Assembly: GCA_963921825.1 (NCBI GenBank)
Contig: OY997591.1
Coordinates: 49,869,825-49,933,824 of the forward strand
Direction: 5' to 3'
DNA from: Erodium maritimum
Lineage: Eukaryota > Streptophyta > Magnoliopsida > Geraniales > Geraniaceae
DNA: 64,000 nt
This document shows positions 22,001 to 31,700 of the stretch, in pieces (position 1 is the first letter of the stretch; each line of letters begins with the position of its first letter). Made by a program: the position numbers and the translations under genes. The notes beneath the pieces are model-generated. The model searched no databases, had not been told where the DNA came from, and was given only the letters and a program-made list of their open reading frames with translations.

Positions 22001-23605
22001 GGTAATCTCAAACCTAAAGTTCTTTTTTATCTTCATTCTACCCTGGAACCATCCCCTATCCCGAAAAACCCTAAGCTTGCTCTAGATGACCCTAACTGGA
22101 AACTAGCAATGCTTGACGAGTTTGAGGCCTTAATTAAAAATAAGACGTGGGAGTTAGTTCCTCGTCCTCCTAATACTAATGTGATTCGGTCTATGTGGGT
22201 TTTTCGTCATAAAAAACGGTATGACGGTTCTTTTGAGCGGTATAAGGCTCGTCTTGTAGGTGATGGACGCTCTCAGCAGGTTGGTGTAGATTGTGACGAA
22301 ACGTTCAGCCCAGTGGTGAAACCTGCATCCATCCGCACAGTGCTCAGCCTTGCAGTATCGCGTTCTTGGCCCATTCATCAGCTGGACGTCAAGAACGCTT
22401 TTCTGCATGGTCATCTTCAGGAGACAGTTTATATGCATCAGCCAATGGGTTTTCGCAGTTCCTCCCACCCAGATCATGTGTGCTTATTGAAGCGCTCCCT
22501 CTATGGCTTGAAGCAAGCTCCTCGTGCCTGGTACCAGCGTTTCACAGACTTTGTGTCTACCATCGGCTTCACCCACAACAAGTCTGATCACTCGTTGTTC
22601 GTTTATCGTCAGGGGTCCAACATCGCATATCTCCTCCTCTACGTGGACGACATCATTCTCACCACCTCGAGTGATGCTCTCCGCTGCTCTATTATGGATG
22701 CTTTGGACTCTGAGTTCGCGATGAAGGATCTCGGCCCGCTGTCATTTTTCTTGGGTATTTCTGTTTCCCGACACTCTGGTGGGATGTTTCTATCTCAACG
22801 GAAGTATGCTGAAGATATTATCCACAGAGCTGGTATGAGTTCGTGTTCTCCATCTGCAACACCCATGGACACCAAGGCCAAAGTGAGTGCAGACTCCGGT
22901 CCTCCATTTGCTAATCCCACACTCTATCGCAGTTTGGCTGGTGCATTGCAATACCTCACCTTCACTCGTCCGGACATTTCATATGCAGTCCAGCAGATAT
23001 GCCTTCACATGCATGACCCTCGAGATACCCACATGGGGGCGCTTAAGCGCATTATTCGCTACATACAGGGCACTCTGCATTTGGGTCTTCATTTGTACTC
23101 ATCGAGCAATATTGACATGGTTGCTTATACGAACGCTGATTGGGCTGGATGTCCTGACACTCGACGTTCCACATCGGGGTACTGTTTCTTCTTGGGCGAT
23201 AATCTCATCTCCTGGTCTTCCAAGCGCCAACCTACCATTTCTCGATCGAGCACTGAGGCAGAGTACAGGGGTGTTGCGAACGTTGTTTCTGAATCTTGTT
23301 GGATACGTAACCTACTTTTGGAACTACATTGTCCTTTATCTAGATCCACCCTGGTGTACTGCGACAATGTTAGTGCCATTTACTTATCCGGCAACCCGGT
23401 TCAGCATCAACGTACAAAACACATCGAGCTCGATATACATTTTGTCCGCGAGAAGGTTGCTAAAGGGCAGATTCGAGTTCTTCATGTCCCTTCCAGGTCT
23501 CAGATAGCAGACATTTTTACGAAGGGACTCCCACATGTTCTTTTCTCTGATTTCAGGTCCAGTCTGAACGTCCTGCCTCCTCCCGTTCTGACTGCAGGGG
23601 CGTGA
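19088..23605 (+). CDS. Copia gag-pol polyprotein (1,505 aa)
   Basis: I chose ATG 19,088 (context gccATGgct, start MADHKLHPALLVHNI) over the ATG nine codons upstream because it gives the usual gag start. Order: gag; an Arg/Gly then Pro/Trp-rich region with no CCHC zinc knuckle; protease (WYMDTGATCHM, about residue 434); integrase with an HHCC domain and catalytic D626, D688 and E724, exactly DD35E; RT with YVDD at 1185-1188; RNase H (ADWAG ... STEAEY). All catalytic residues that I checked are present. It ends two bases into the 3' LTR. The product would assemble virus-like particles, reverse-transcribe the RNA and integrate the copy. Confidence 0.96.
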   Translation: MADHKLHPALLVHNIKAAVPVTLEMEKGHYTTWSELFKIHCRVYDVLHHILPDSVTVDVDPAAAEGTPVLAATADPVLAAGSDAEDVSEVVSDSKASDSSVKSTAPAAAPASSSTAPVVSPAAASPFPAAGSPGTALWRRLDAAVLQWIYGTISTDLLQTIIEPDTTAARAWHALSNIFQDNKHSRAVYLEQQFASTRLENFTSVSAYCQELKNLSDQLSNVGASVSNSRLVLQLVTGLSDAYDNIATMLQQCHPLPSFYEARSRLIMEETRKQKQATASALSSTTALAVHHSDDSSSKLHVEHGTRGADNGVRGAKNRRGRGRSNNRGGRTHAPNYQNRPSQAPPTPWSQWQQPPPYWNGHAWTGPPCPYPSLPWSGPSHPRPASRHHSGPPQQTGILGQHPQAHSTSTMPTDIDRAMHTMTLQQPDPNWYMDTGATCHMTANSGSLDSYFNSGSTRQVIVGDGTHIPITGYGHTSLLPNHPALRLNNVIHAPKLIKNLVSVRRFVTDNNATIEFDPLGFSVKDIWTGTQVLRCNSSSELYPVTSSVSLGSPSAFTALSPQIWHSRLGHPGDPVFSSLRSQNLIPCSSNNKLPVCHSCVFGKHIKLPFVSSLNNTHAPFDIIHADLWTTPVLSTAGHRYYLLLLDDYTNFLWTFPLGAKSQVFSIFTMFIAYVRTQFNCSIKSFQCDNGKEFDNSSFHQFCVTTGMVFRFSCPNTSSQNGRAERKIRTVNNMIRTLLFHAHLPSSFWHHALHMSTYLHNVLPLKLLNFSSPTQLLFHRTPSYHHLRTFGCLCFPLLPSTTIHKLQSRSRPCVFLGYPSQHRGYKCFDIANNKIIICRHVVFDESAFPYSSISNHNPAEYSFLDDHSPSLQLHYQLDHSHPAAPSPGSSFTPASPSVSSSTQSRRPVSSTPTGPTSPRRSDQLVSPTSISPSRPNLVPSDPPLPTTPHPSPAQINPRPPPQVHPMTTRSRTGNLKPKVLFYLHSTLEPSPIPKNPKLALDDPNWKLAMLDEFEALIKNKTWELVPRPPNTNVIRSMWVFRHKKRYDGSFERYKARLVGDGRSQQVGVDCDETFSPVVKPASIRTVLSLAVSRSWPIHQLDVKNAFLHGHLQETVYMHQPMGFRSSSHPDHVCLLKRSLYGLKQAPRAWYQRFTDFVSTIGFTHNKSDHSLFVYRQGSNIAYLLLYVDDIILTTSSDALRCSIMDALDSEFAMKDLGPLSFFLGISVSRHSGGMFLSQRKYAEDIIHRAGMSSCSPSATPMDTKAKVSADSGPPFANPTLYRSLAGALQYLTFTRPDISYAVQQICLHMHDPRDTHMGALKRIIRYIQGTLHLGLHLYSSSNIDMVAYTNADWAGCPDTRRSTSGYCFFLGDNLISWSSKRQPTISRSSTEAEYRGVANVVSESCWIRNLLLELHCPLSRSTLVYCDNVSAIYLSGNPVQHQRTKHIELDIHFVREKVAKGQIRVLHVPSRSQIADIFTKGLPHVLFSDFRSSLNVLPPPVLTAGA

Positions 23606-23727
23606 TAGATATATTTGATATGTTCATTTTGTAATTCAAATGTATCTAATCCTATACTGGATAACATATTTACATGTATTTAACACATTGACGTTAATGA
23701 GAAAAGGCAAGGAATCCTATTCCAACA
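23603..23727 (+). repeat. Copia 3' LTR (125 bp)
   Basis: Matches the 5' LTR except for ggaatcC here versus ggaatcA there. It is preceded by the G-rich tract caggggcg, a weak polypurine tract that overlaps the end of the coding frame. Confidence 0.97.
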
Positions 23728-23732
23728 ATGAT

Positions 23733-24096
23733 GATAATGCTTAATTACTGTAGTTTTTTAAAAAAAAATTGTGGAAAGTAAATATTTCAACATATGAAAT
23801 CAATCATGTTTAAGCTTATTTTTGGTTTGTGGATACATTTATTTTCGTTTGCAAATACAAGAACCCCAGTTTGCATATATAATCATTCTAGTTTGCAAAA
23901 AAGTAAACCAAAATGAAAACCGTTTGCGGATATGAATATAATAGTTTGCGGATGAAGAACAAATCGTTTGCAGAAAAGCTAAATAGAGAAAATGATATTT
24001 TTCGAAAATGTTTTCATTCATAACACATGTTGAGCAAAAGAGCACCATACTTAAAAGATACAAAAAAGGAGTAGAAGAAAGCCATCTTCTTCTAGG
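23733..24096. other. Continuation of the nested element after the copia
   Basis: Holds the last codons of the split acidic ORF (23,733-23,744) and then noncoding DNA with the same motif family as the left side (gtttgcggatatgaata, tagtttgcggatgaag, gtttgcaaa). The shared motif shows that both flanks belong together. Confidence 0.65.
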
Positions 24097-24423
24097 TCAT
24101 TCATTGACGTAGTGGTAGAAAACTACAACATCAAGTGTTTTGTTAACATTTGCCACACTGGTAATGAGGTTTTTGATAGTATTTATGAAGTCACATGGCA
24201 TGTCGTCTTTGGCGAGTTTGGCTGTCTCAGTCACAAGAAGATCGATATCAAGTTTTGCTTCGATCAACTTCACCTTTAAAATCTTGTGCTTCATTGAGAC
24301 CTTCTCAACATTGAGAAGAATCTTTTCTTTTGCGTATAGGGCCTCCTCCTTCTTCAGCTGCTCATCCCCTGTTGGTAGATCGATGTTGGGGATCTTATCC
24401 TTCTCTATGTTGCAAGCATCCAT
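24097..24423 (-). CDS. Second small coiled-coil ORF of the nested element
   Basis: 108 aa starting MDACNIEKDKIPNIDL. It has a charged helical middle (Lys/Glu-rich, Leu/Ile-spaced) and no enzymatic motif. Orientation, size, predicted helicity and a loosely similar C-terminal pattern (basic-acidic stretch, then an aromatic or Ile-rich helix) suggest it is a distant relative of the 16,817-17,164 protein. I cannot prove this by eye. A TATA-like ctatatatgtag lies near 24,480, about 60 bp upstream. Host function is unlikely. Confidence 0.45.
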   Translation of the reverse strand: MDACNIEKDKIPNIDLPTGDEQLKKEEALYAKEKILLNVEKVSMKHKILKVKLIEAKLDIDLLVTETAKLAKDDMPCDFINTIKNLITSVANVNKTLDVVVFYHYVNE

Positions 24424-25368
24424 GGTTTATAATTGGGAGAGAGTTGAGGTTGAGTTAATGTTTTGTTTGCGAAGTTTTCTATATATGTAGGCAAAATGTA
24501 GGGTTTAGTTGGATTGGTGGGTCCCTAAATATGTTGTCATGGATGTTATACGTGTTATGCTGTTGATCTTTAATTGTTTCATCTGCATCTCATATTATGA
24601 TACAATTATTCTTGATTGCGGATATCGATATAATCTTCTGCGGATGACAAACAAATTGTTTACGGATAAGCTAAAGAGGACAAATCCGTTTCTGATATTT
24701 AGTTTGTAGAATTGTTTTATGAGGATACAGTTAATGTCGTTTGCGAATAGAGGAATCCCAGTTTGCGAAAGTTGACAGAATACCAAGAAAAACATTTTCC
24801 TTCGTAACATAGGTTGCAAAAAAGAGGAGCGTACATAGGGTGTTTTTTGAGGTTTTATTTTTTATTGTTTGAGAATATAATGGAATCTAGACCAACTAAA
24901 TCAAAATGAAATCTGTTTGCTGATATTGATATATCCGTTTGCGGATAAAGAACAAATTGTTTGCAGTTACACTAAAGAGGTCAAATGATAGGCAAGGAAA
25001 GCAGACAGATTTTTTTTTATTATACTGCTATTATTTTTTGCATATATAGAAGAATTTGTTTGAGGATCAGAATTTTTTAATTTTTTTCCAGTTTAAAACG
25101 ACAAGCATTGTGTTTATCAGTTTTTATTTAAGACAATTTGGTTTAAATTAAAATCCCAGAAGAACGGGTTAAATTGCAGATATAATTATTCTATTTTGCG
25201 AGAGAATCTGGGTCACGCGCGTAATTAAAAATGGTAAATTCCATTTTTGCCCCTGAGAAGAGGCGCATGACCCAGAATTGGTTCCAATTCGCGCGCGAAA
25301 GCTTAGCTCTGAGCCGTAGATCGCGCGCGCTGCTGATAGATAGACGGTCCTAATGCACCTGATAGCGT

Positions 25369-25371
<3 letters not shown>
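24424..25371. other. Right end of the nested element, noncoding
   Basis: Motif copies continue (gattgcggatatcgata, gtttacggataagc, gtttgcgaatagagg, gtttgcggataaag) to about 25,200. An inner inverted repeat follows (tctgggtcacgcgcg against cgcatgacccaga, 25,207-25,277) and then CG-rich DNA. The end at 25,371, read inward, is gggacgctatcaggtgc. No gene was seen. Confidence 0.6.

Positions 25372-25430
<59 letters not shown>
25372..25430. repeat. (TA)n microsatellite
   Basis: A 59-bp uninterrupted TA run bounding the nested element on the right, a counterpart of the run at 4,232-4,292. Confidence 0.95.
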
Positions 25431-25433
<3 letters not shown>

Positions 25434-25734
25434 TTTTTAGGAATGATGTAGCGTACCTAATAATCCCATCATCTCAAATCATTTTTCAAATTTTACATGC
25501 AACTAATGAACAAGGGTCACATAATGATTCCCAAGGTACAGTAGTAGTGGCTAAGTAGTTCCATAGTCATAATAAATGCCTCTAGCCTTGAGGATTAAAG
25601 CATTTCAAGTCTGTTAAGCTTTATCCATCACGGCCTCTACTTGTTTTAGATCTCAATTCATTTTCCCCAAAAAGTATATAGCCATGGTAATTTACCAAAA
25701 TATGCTTGAACCAATCGGGATTGGGGTAGGAGAG
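25431..25734 (-). other. 3' flank / probable 3' UTR of the DRM3-like gene
   Basis: 304 bp between the TA run and the DRM3-like stop codon. It has no gene of its own. The 3' UTR presumably lies here. I could not identify a poly(A) signal confidently. Confidence 0.4.
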
Positions 25735-28700
25735 TCATTTCCTGACAGTCATGCCCTTCACCCGTTGCAAAACTCGAACAAACTCATAAAACAGCGAGAA
25801 GTCAAAACCGGGAAGACCGTCAATCTCTGTAGCAGCCTTCTTAGGAGTGGGTGCAGAGCTGCTACAAGGGTTCTGGCATATGACAAAGTCAAAACCACCT
25901 AACTTGTCTGACAGATTCTGAAGCCTGCTACTTGTCAGCTTCTCAATGTCTTCAAATTGAATAAGTTCCCCAGTTTGGGTACTCTCCCACCATCTCTTCA
26001 GAATCTTCCGCTTTGTTGGGCAAGTTTCCACGGAGACAACCCCTTTCATACGGATGCCAAGGTGGTGCAAAGCAACTTCTGCCCCACCAATCCCGCTAAA
26101 TACTGACAACATTGTTAATCCATCCGGGTATATATTCTTTAACACCGAGAGATGGTACCCTAATGTGTCTGTTTGGAAGCAATGTTTCAGTGCTTGAAGC
26201 CTTTCCATTAAACTAATTCCAGGGTATTGCGTATGATTTAGTGGGTAGCCCAGAATGCACTCTAAATGTTCAGGCTCTACCAAGCCCAATTTGTAGCGAC
26301 CAACCCACACTAGATTTAGAGTCTGGCAATGGTGAAGGATGTCCCTCTGGTGTTCGGTTGAAAGTAGTCCCCGAGAATCACTCAATATCTTTCCCAGCCT
26401 GTCACAAAGCTGAGAAATTCCGTTGATTTCGGTATTGATGCAGCTCAACTGTTTCCTCGTATCCCAGGACGGCCACCATCTCTTTGTATGTGGAATTGCA
26501 TCTTGTATTGACATTGGTGGCTTTGGATCAATGTGGAACCTGTTTTCTGTCGGAAGATTGTGTACGTAACCTTCCTTTCTACTCAAGGCCGACAAGAACT
26601 GAGTTTTCACAAACTCGGGCTCATACGAATACAAGAATTGCGAAACCTTGGCCCAAGAATCACTGGAAATATTTGCAACGTTTCCATATAGGAAATATGG
26701 AGTTTTATCCCCCATCCGATCCAGACTCTTGCAAGGACCAGACTTGAGTGGTGGGGGGACTTCAAATCTAGTTGACTTTCGGCTGACTTTCTCTCCTACA
26801 CACGTGGTCTTTCGAAAAGAGCTCGAGTCATCGAGATACTCTTGTTTTGGCCTTTTCCCTTTACGAGTATAATCTAGGTCACTGACCCGAAACAAAGAGG
26901 AAGCATCCAAACTATCATCTAAACACTCTTCTTTGGGTATTTTCCCTTTGCGATTTAACCCTTCATTATTGTCCCTTGGAAGGTCCTCAGTTTTTACTCT
27001 TACTGAACCATATGGGTGATGTCCTAATCCATCTCCTGATGAGCCACAATTCTATTAAGACAAATAAATAGAGAATTAGAAGTGCATTTGTCTTTAATAT
27101 TATGATAAATGATAACATAAATAGTCATAACCCAAGCATAGAATGTGAATAGCTACGTTAGGACAAGAATGCCCAGTTTAAATGTTCAGTGTGTTAGCTA
27201 ACGTCTAAACCCTACATGACCAATTCATATGCCAAAATCTATGCAACAAAACAAGGTAGCCAAGTCAGGTATAAAAGATATCTACCAGAATAAAATCATC
27301 TACAAGTTCTGAACCAATATTCATCAATTCGAACTAAGTTGGACTTATGTATTGGAACTTAAAAATATGAGGTAAATTTAAAAAGAAACCTTGTACACCA
27401 AAAGTAGTAAAGGATTCAGTACAAACCTTGTCTTTTTCAAGATAATCATCAGCAATTTGTCCAGCAAAAATTGAGTCAGCTAGTTCAGAGATAGGAACGT
27501 CTGATCCTGTTTGACCAAATTGATTGTAGTGATATACGTGAAACCACGGTACACTAAGTACCACAAGTAAAATCTTTTGAATGCTGAGATGGTGGGGGAA
27601 CAGATATAACAAATAGAGACCCAGCAGATTAAGGAAAACAGGGTGAGACTGAGATATCAACTTGGCCTTGACTAGTCATATAAATATGAAAATCGGACAT
27701 CACAAAATTGAAGTAAAAAACGATGCAACACATAAATCCTGGTATATTTAATTCATATTACATGTATTTAGTATGTAAATCGTGTTTGTTTCTACAGATG
27801 GTAAAATATGTTGGTATAACTTGTATCTAGCTTGAAAATATTTTTCTAGTTCCTTTTCAAGATCAGCAGATTACACAACAGTATTATGGAATTGTAACTA
27901 CTCACCAAACTTCTCAATTGCTGCTGAAACTTGATTCTCAGTGAACCCCATTTGCAGCAAACGAAGTGTTTTGTCCATAGTCCCATACAATGTTTCGTCA
28001 ACATCCTAAATAAATAAATAAATTCAACTGGTATAAGGTACTGTTCAAGTATATAACATGTGGTGCAAATATGCATCAGGGACAGAATAAAAATAGTAGA
28101 TTATTTTTTTGTTCCATTCAAATGATAAAAGATAGTCATGTGCAGTGGCGAAGCCAGCTTCCCTAATGAGGGCGTCGAGATTTCATATTTTGAAAATGTT
28201 GTAAGACATTATCTCTGTCAATACGATAAAAAATAGGGAAAACTACAATTACATACCCCTAACTTGGCATGATTCTCTGATACCTATCCTTAAGTTTTTT
28301 TTTTAAACCGATACCTACATTGATGTTTCCACGTTTAATGATTTATCCCATTCTGCCCAACTCTATTAGTCTTTTGTTGTAAAATGACAAAAATACCCTC
28401 AACTACCCTCTAATATTACACAATCCTACTATTCATTAATCATTTTAGTTTTTTCTTTAATTTTTATTTTATAATTCTTTTTCTTTAATTCTTTTTTTTC
28501 TAAAACCAACACTAAATCAATTTTATTTTTCAAAAATCAGTTTTATTTTTCAAAAATCGCATTTTAATTTCAAAAATATTTTTTACTTATAAAAAATCAT
28601 ATTTTTATTCAAAAATAATATATTTATAACTTTCTGAAAGCAATTATGTAAAAATCTGTTCTAAAAATCAATTTTATTTTAAAATCAGTTTTTATTTTTC

Positions 28701-31700
28701 AAAAAATCATACTTTTTATAATTAAAAATCATTTTTAATTTTAAACAGTTTTTACTCTCTTTTTCTTCAATTTTATTAGCTCTTTTTTCCCTACAATTTG
28801 CAACTAATTTCCCATTTAATGTTTTTTTCTTTCGTAATTTTTATTTTCAGAACCAGTAAATAGCCATCTTCAACATATTTCTGAACCAATACCCTTTTAC
28901 CCAATCACCACCAGCAACCCAAAACAACAAGCACCCAACACAACCAATTGACATCAAACAAACAATTGGTTGTGTTGAAAACTAACAAACAGTTGGTTGT
29001 GTTGAGAACGAATGAACAAACAAGCACTCATTGGAACTTTTTCCCTGATTTTGGACCCACGTTTCACAGCACCACGAACCTTGAATATTAAGAACGAACA
29101 AACAATTTTCCCACGAAAATTGATGGATATTCATGTAATCCAAAAATTGACATCGAAGAGGCACAATCCAGTCCAGCAAAATCAAGGGGTTCAAACAAAA
29201 CCCAGACCCAAAAATTGAAACCCTCCACCAGATTTTTCGGAACGACATGGAACAAGACAGGGAGGAGTGCTCCTTCGGGGCGAAGTCCGGCATGGGCCGG
29301 TGGGGCTTTGGCGAGGGCCAGTGCAGGACGGCGAAGGCACATGAAGAAGACCCAGAGCGGAATAGCATCGTCGTTGCTCTGTCCGTCCTCCACTACTGAA
29401 TCGGGAGGGCGAGGGTCAAGGGTTGTTACTCTGCGCCGCTGGTGGGATGGAAGCGATGATGATCCTGTCGTTAGGAGGAGGCGACGCCGGAAGATATGCG
29501 GAAGCAAGAGGAGGGGTTGTTGTTGAGGCCGTCTTCCATGGAATTGTTGTTGAGATCTTCAGAACTGGTGAAGGGTAGTAGTCTCAGAGAGAGAGAATGA
29601 GGTGACATTGGCTGAAATGGAGACTGGGGTTTTCGAGTATGATTTTTAAAAATATATATTTAATAATTCTGACTAAGGGTGTTTTGGCATTTTTGAAAAA
29701 ATGAACAGTAAATGGATGAAAAAATTGGACGGAAAGGATAAATCGTTAAACGTGGAAATATCAATGTAAGTATCGGTTAAAAAAAACTTAAGGGTAGGTA
29801 TCAGAGAATCGTGCCAAGTTAGGGGTATGTAATTGTAGTTTCCCCTAAAAAATATCTATCTCATTATATACGATCATAGTATCACTTATCCATTGGTCTC
29901 CCATTCGATTTCTCAACCGACTACAGATTTTCTTTTGGAATCTCTACAAGAATATAGTAATTTTGCAAAGAAGTAAACTCAAAACTCAAATTAATAGTAG
30001 TCTCCGACCCTAAACAATAACTTAAATAAGAATAAGTCTGTGGAACTTGAAAAAAAAATATGAATGTCGTATTCAATAGCATTAGTCTCATAAAATGACA
30101 TGCGCTCCTTAAACACTGACCTTCACAATCCTGTTAAAGAAAGATGGTTGCTTTCGTCAAATACCATGAACATGAATCCTATAATAGTTGCCCTATTGAA
30201 TAGCATATGCAACAAATTGCACCAATATTGCCTAATGGGCATAAGAGCCCACTTATGAACTTTCCGTTTCCTAGTTTCGATCAAAGAACAATTAAATACC
30301 TCATTGCCACGAGTCGAGTCTTCTACGTCATTTTCGTACTTTTTAGCCATTTGGGCAGCAACAATGAAATCTACCATTTCATCAATAGGGGTATCTTCAC
30401 CTAAAATGCAACGTTACACATTATAACGGGAAAATAAAGTACCACGGCACAAGAACAAGAGTTTGGTTACAGAATATATTGTATCCTATGCATTGACAGT
30501 GGACACATTCCTACACATTAGATGTGCAAAACCATAAAACAAATACTTAATATTGGTCATGAAATAAAAATGTCTAACCCACACAAAGCAATAGTAGTAT
30601 TCTTATTTACTTTTTCAATTCAATTACACAACGATCTCCCAACTCCTTTAGAAAAATATAATCAAGGATATATTTCAGTCAAACAACATTCTTTCACTTG
30701 ATTCAAGTTAGTTAGTTTCGATAATGAGTGTCGCCACTTAATCCACTATAGAAAAACATTTTAAGCTTACATACACAACAAATTAACCATAAGCCTTATT
30801 GTAAATCTGTAAGCATGTCCATATGTTTCTAAAGTTAAGTAGAATTTCAGTAGCTTCTCAGAAAATTTCTTAGAAAGTAATAATGACCCATCTCCTGGGA
30901 AACAAACATAAGAGGTAGATGCAATAGGATGTCATTAAGAAAATTATGTGTATAGAATCCACGATGTCAATAAAAATGTTCTTAGAAAGACTAATATATA
31001 TTTAGAACGTACCAAGCTTATCTATTGCGAAGTCAACATCATTTACAGAGAAATTCATCATTAGTAAGGACGCTCTTTTATCTTCACTTATGTCATCAAA
31101 TACATCAGGCTCCTGCCAGAAATTGAAAATTATTCCATGTACATGCTAGAATATAACAAAGATTACTTTAAAATGATTATAGCTTGAGTTTAAAAAATTC
31201 TCTACCAAAAGAATTCTTCGAAAATGATGTCCATATATATCTCATGGACAAAAGAGAACGAGAAACCACATCAGCCAACAAATTTAGACTGATCAAAACT
31301 CTATATACCTCAAGGGAAAACTAGAGCTAGAAGAGTCAAATCATTTGAAATGTGGATATGCAGTTTAATAGCATCATTGAATTTTTCCATTAGGAAAAAT
31401 GAATTTGACTTCTGTACTCCTAGAATGTAATTATCTTCTCTCTTTCTATCAAAACCCTGCATTTTTGTTGTCCTCGCGAGAAACTTAATAGAACTTATAG
31501 AGATAATATATTGTAATTATTTCTTTCTACCATGATCATGTCCTACAGCTTTGGTGTTTTCAATGTTTGGCACCAATTCTATGCCCCCAAGGGAATTAAA
31601 CACTAATTGTAAACCACAAGATAATGAAAAAATATAGGGATAAACAAAACTTTAGTGCAAACAATGTTGGATGCTACCTCTTTTGGTTCAACTGTGGAAA

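Larger units (their letters stand above)
18694..23727 (+). mobile_element. Young, intact Ty1/copia retrotransposon
   Basis: A complete 5,034-bp element. Its two 125-bp LTRs (18,694-18,818 and 23,603-23,727) differ at one base that I can see. It is flanked by the 5-bp target-site duplication atgat (18,689-18,693 and 23,728-23,732). It has a primer-binding site, a single uninterrupted gag-pol frame and a short purine tract before the 3' LTR. Domain order PR-IN-RT-RNase H defines Ty1/copia. The very short LTRs suggest an Ale/Retrofit-like lineage, which is an inference. One LTR difference and an intact frame point to recent insertion. Confidence 0.97.

Noticed and set aside
29088-29507. 139-aa ORF in the MULE-like element as a captured host protein
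   Set aside because: No recognisable domain, and the opposite strand is equally open. Kept only as a possible capture.
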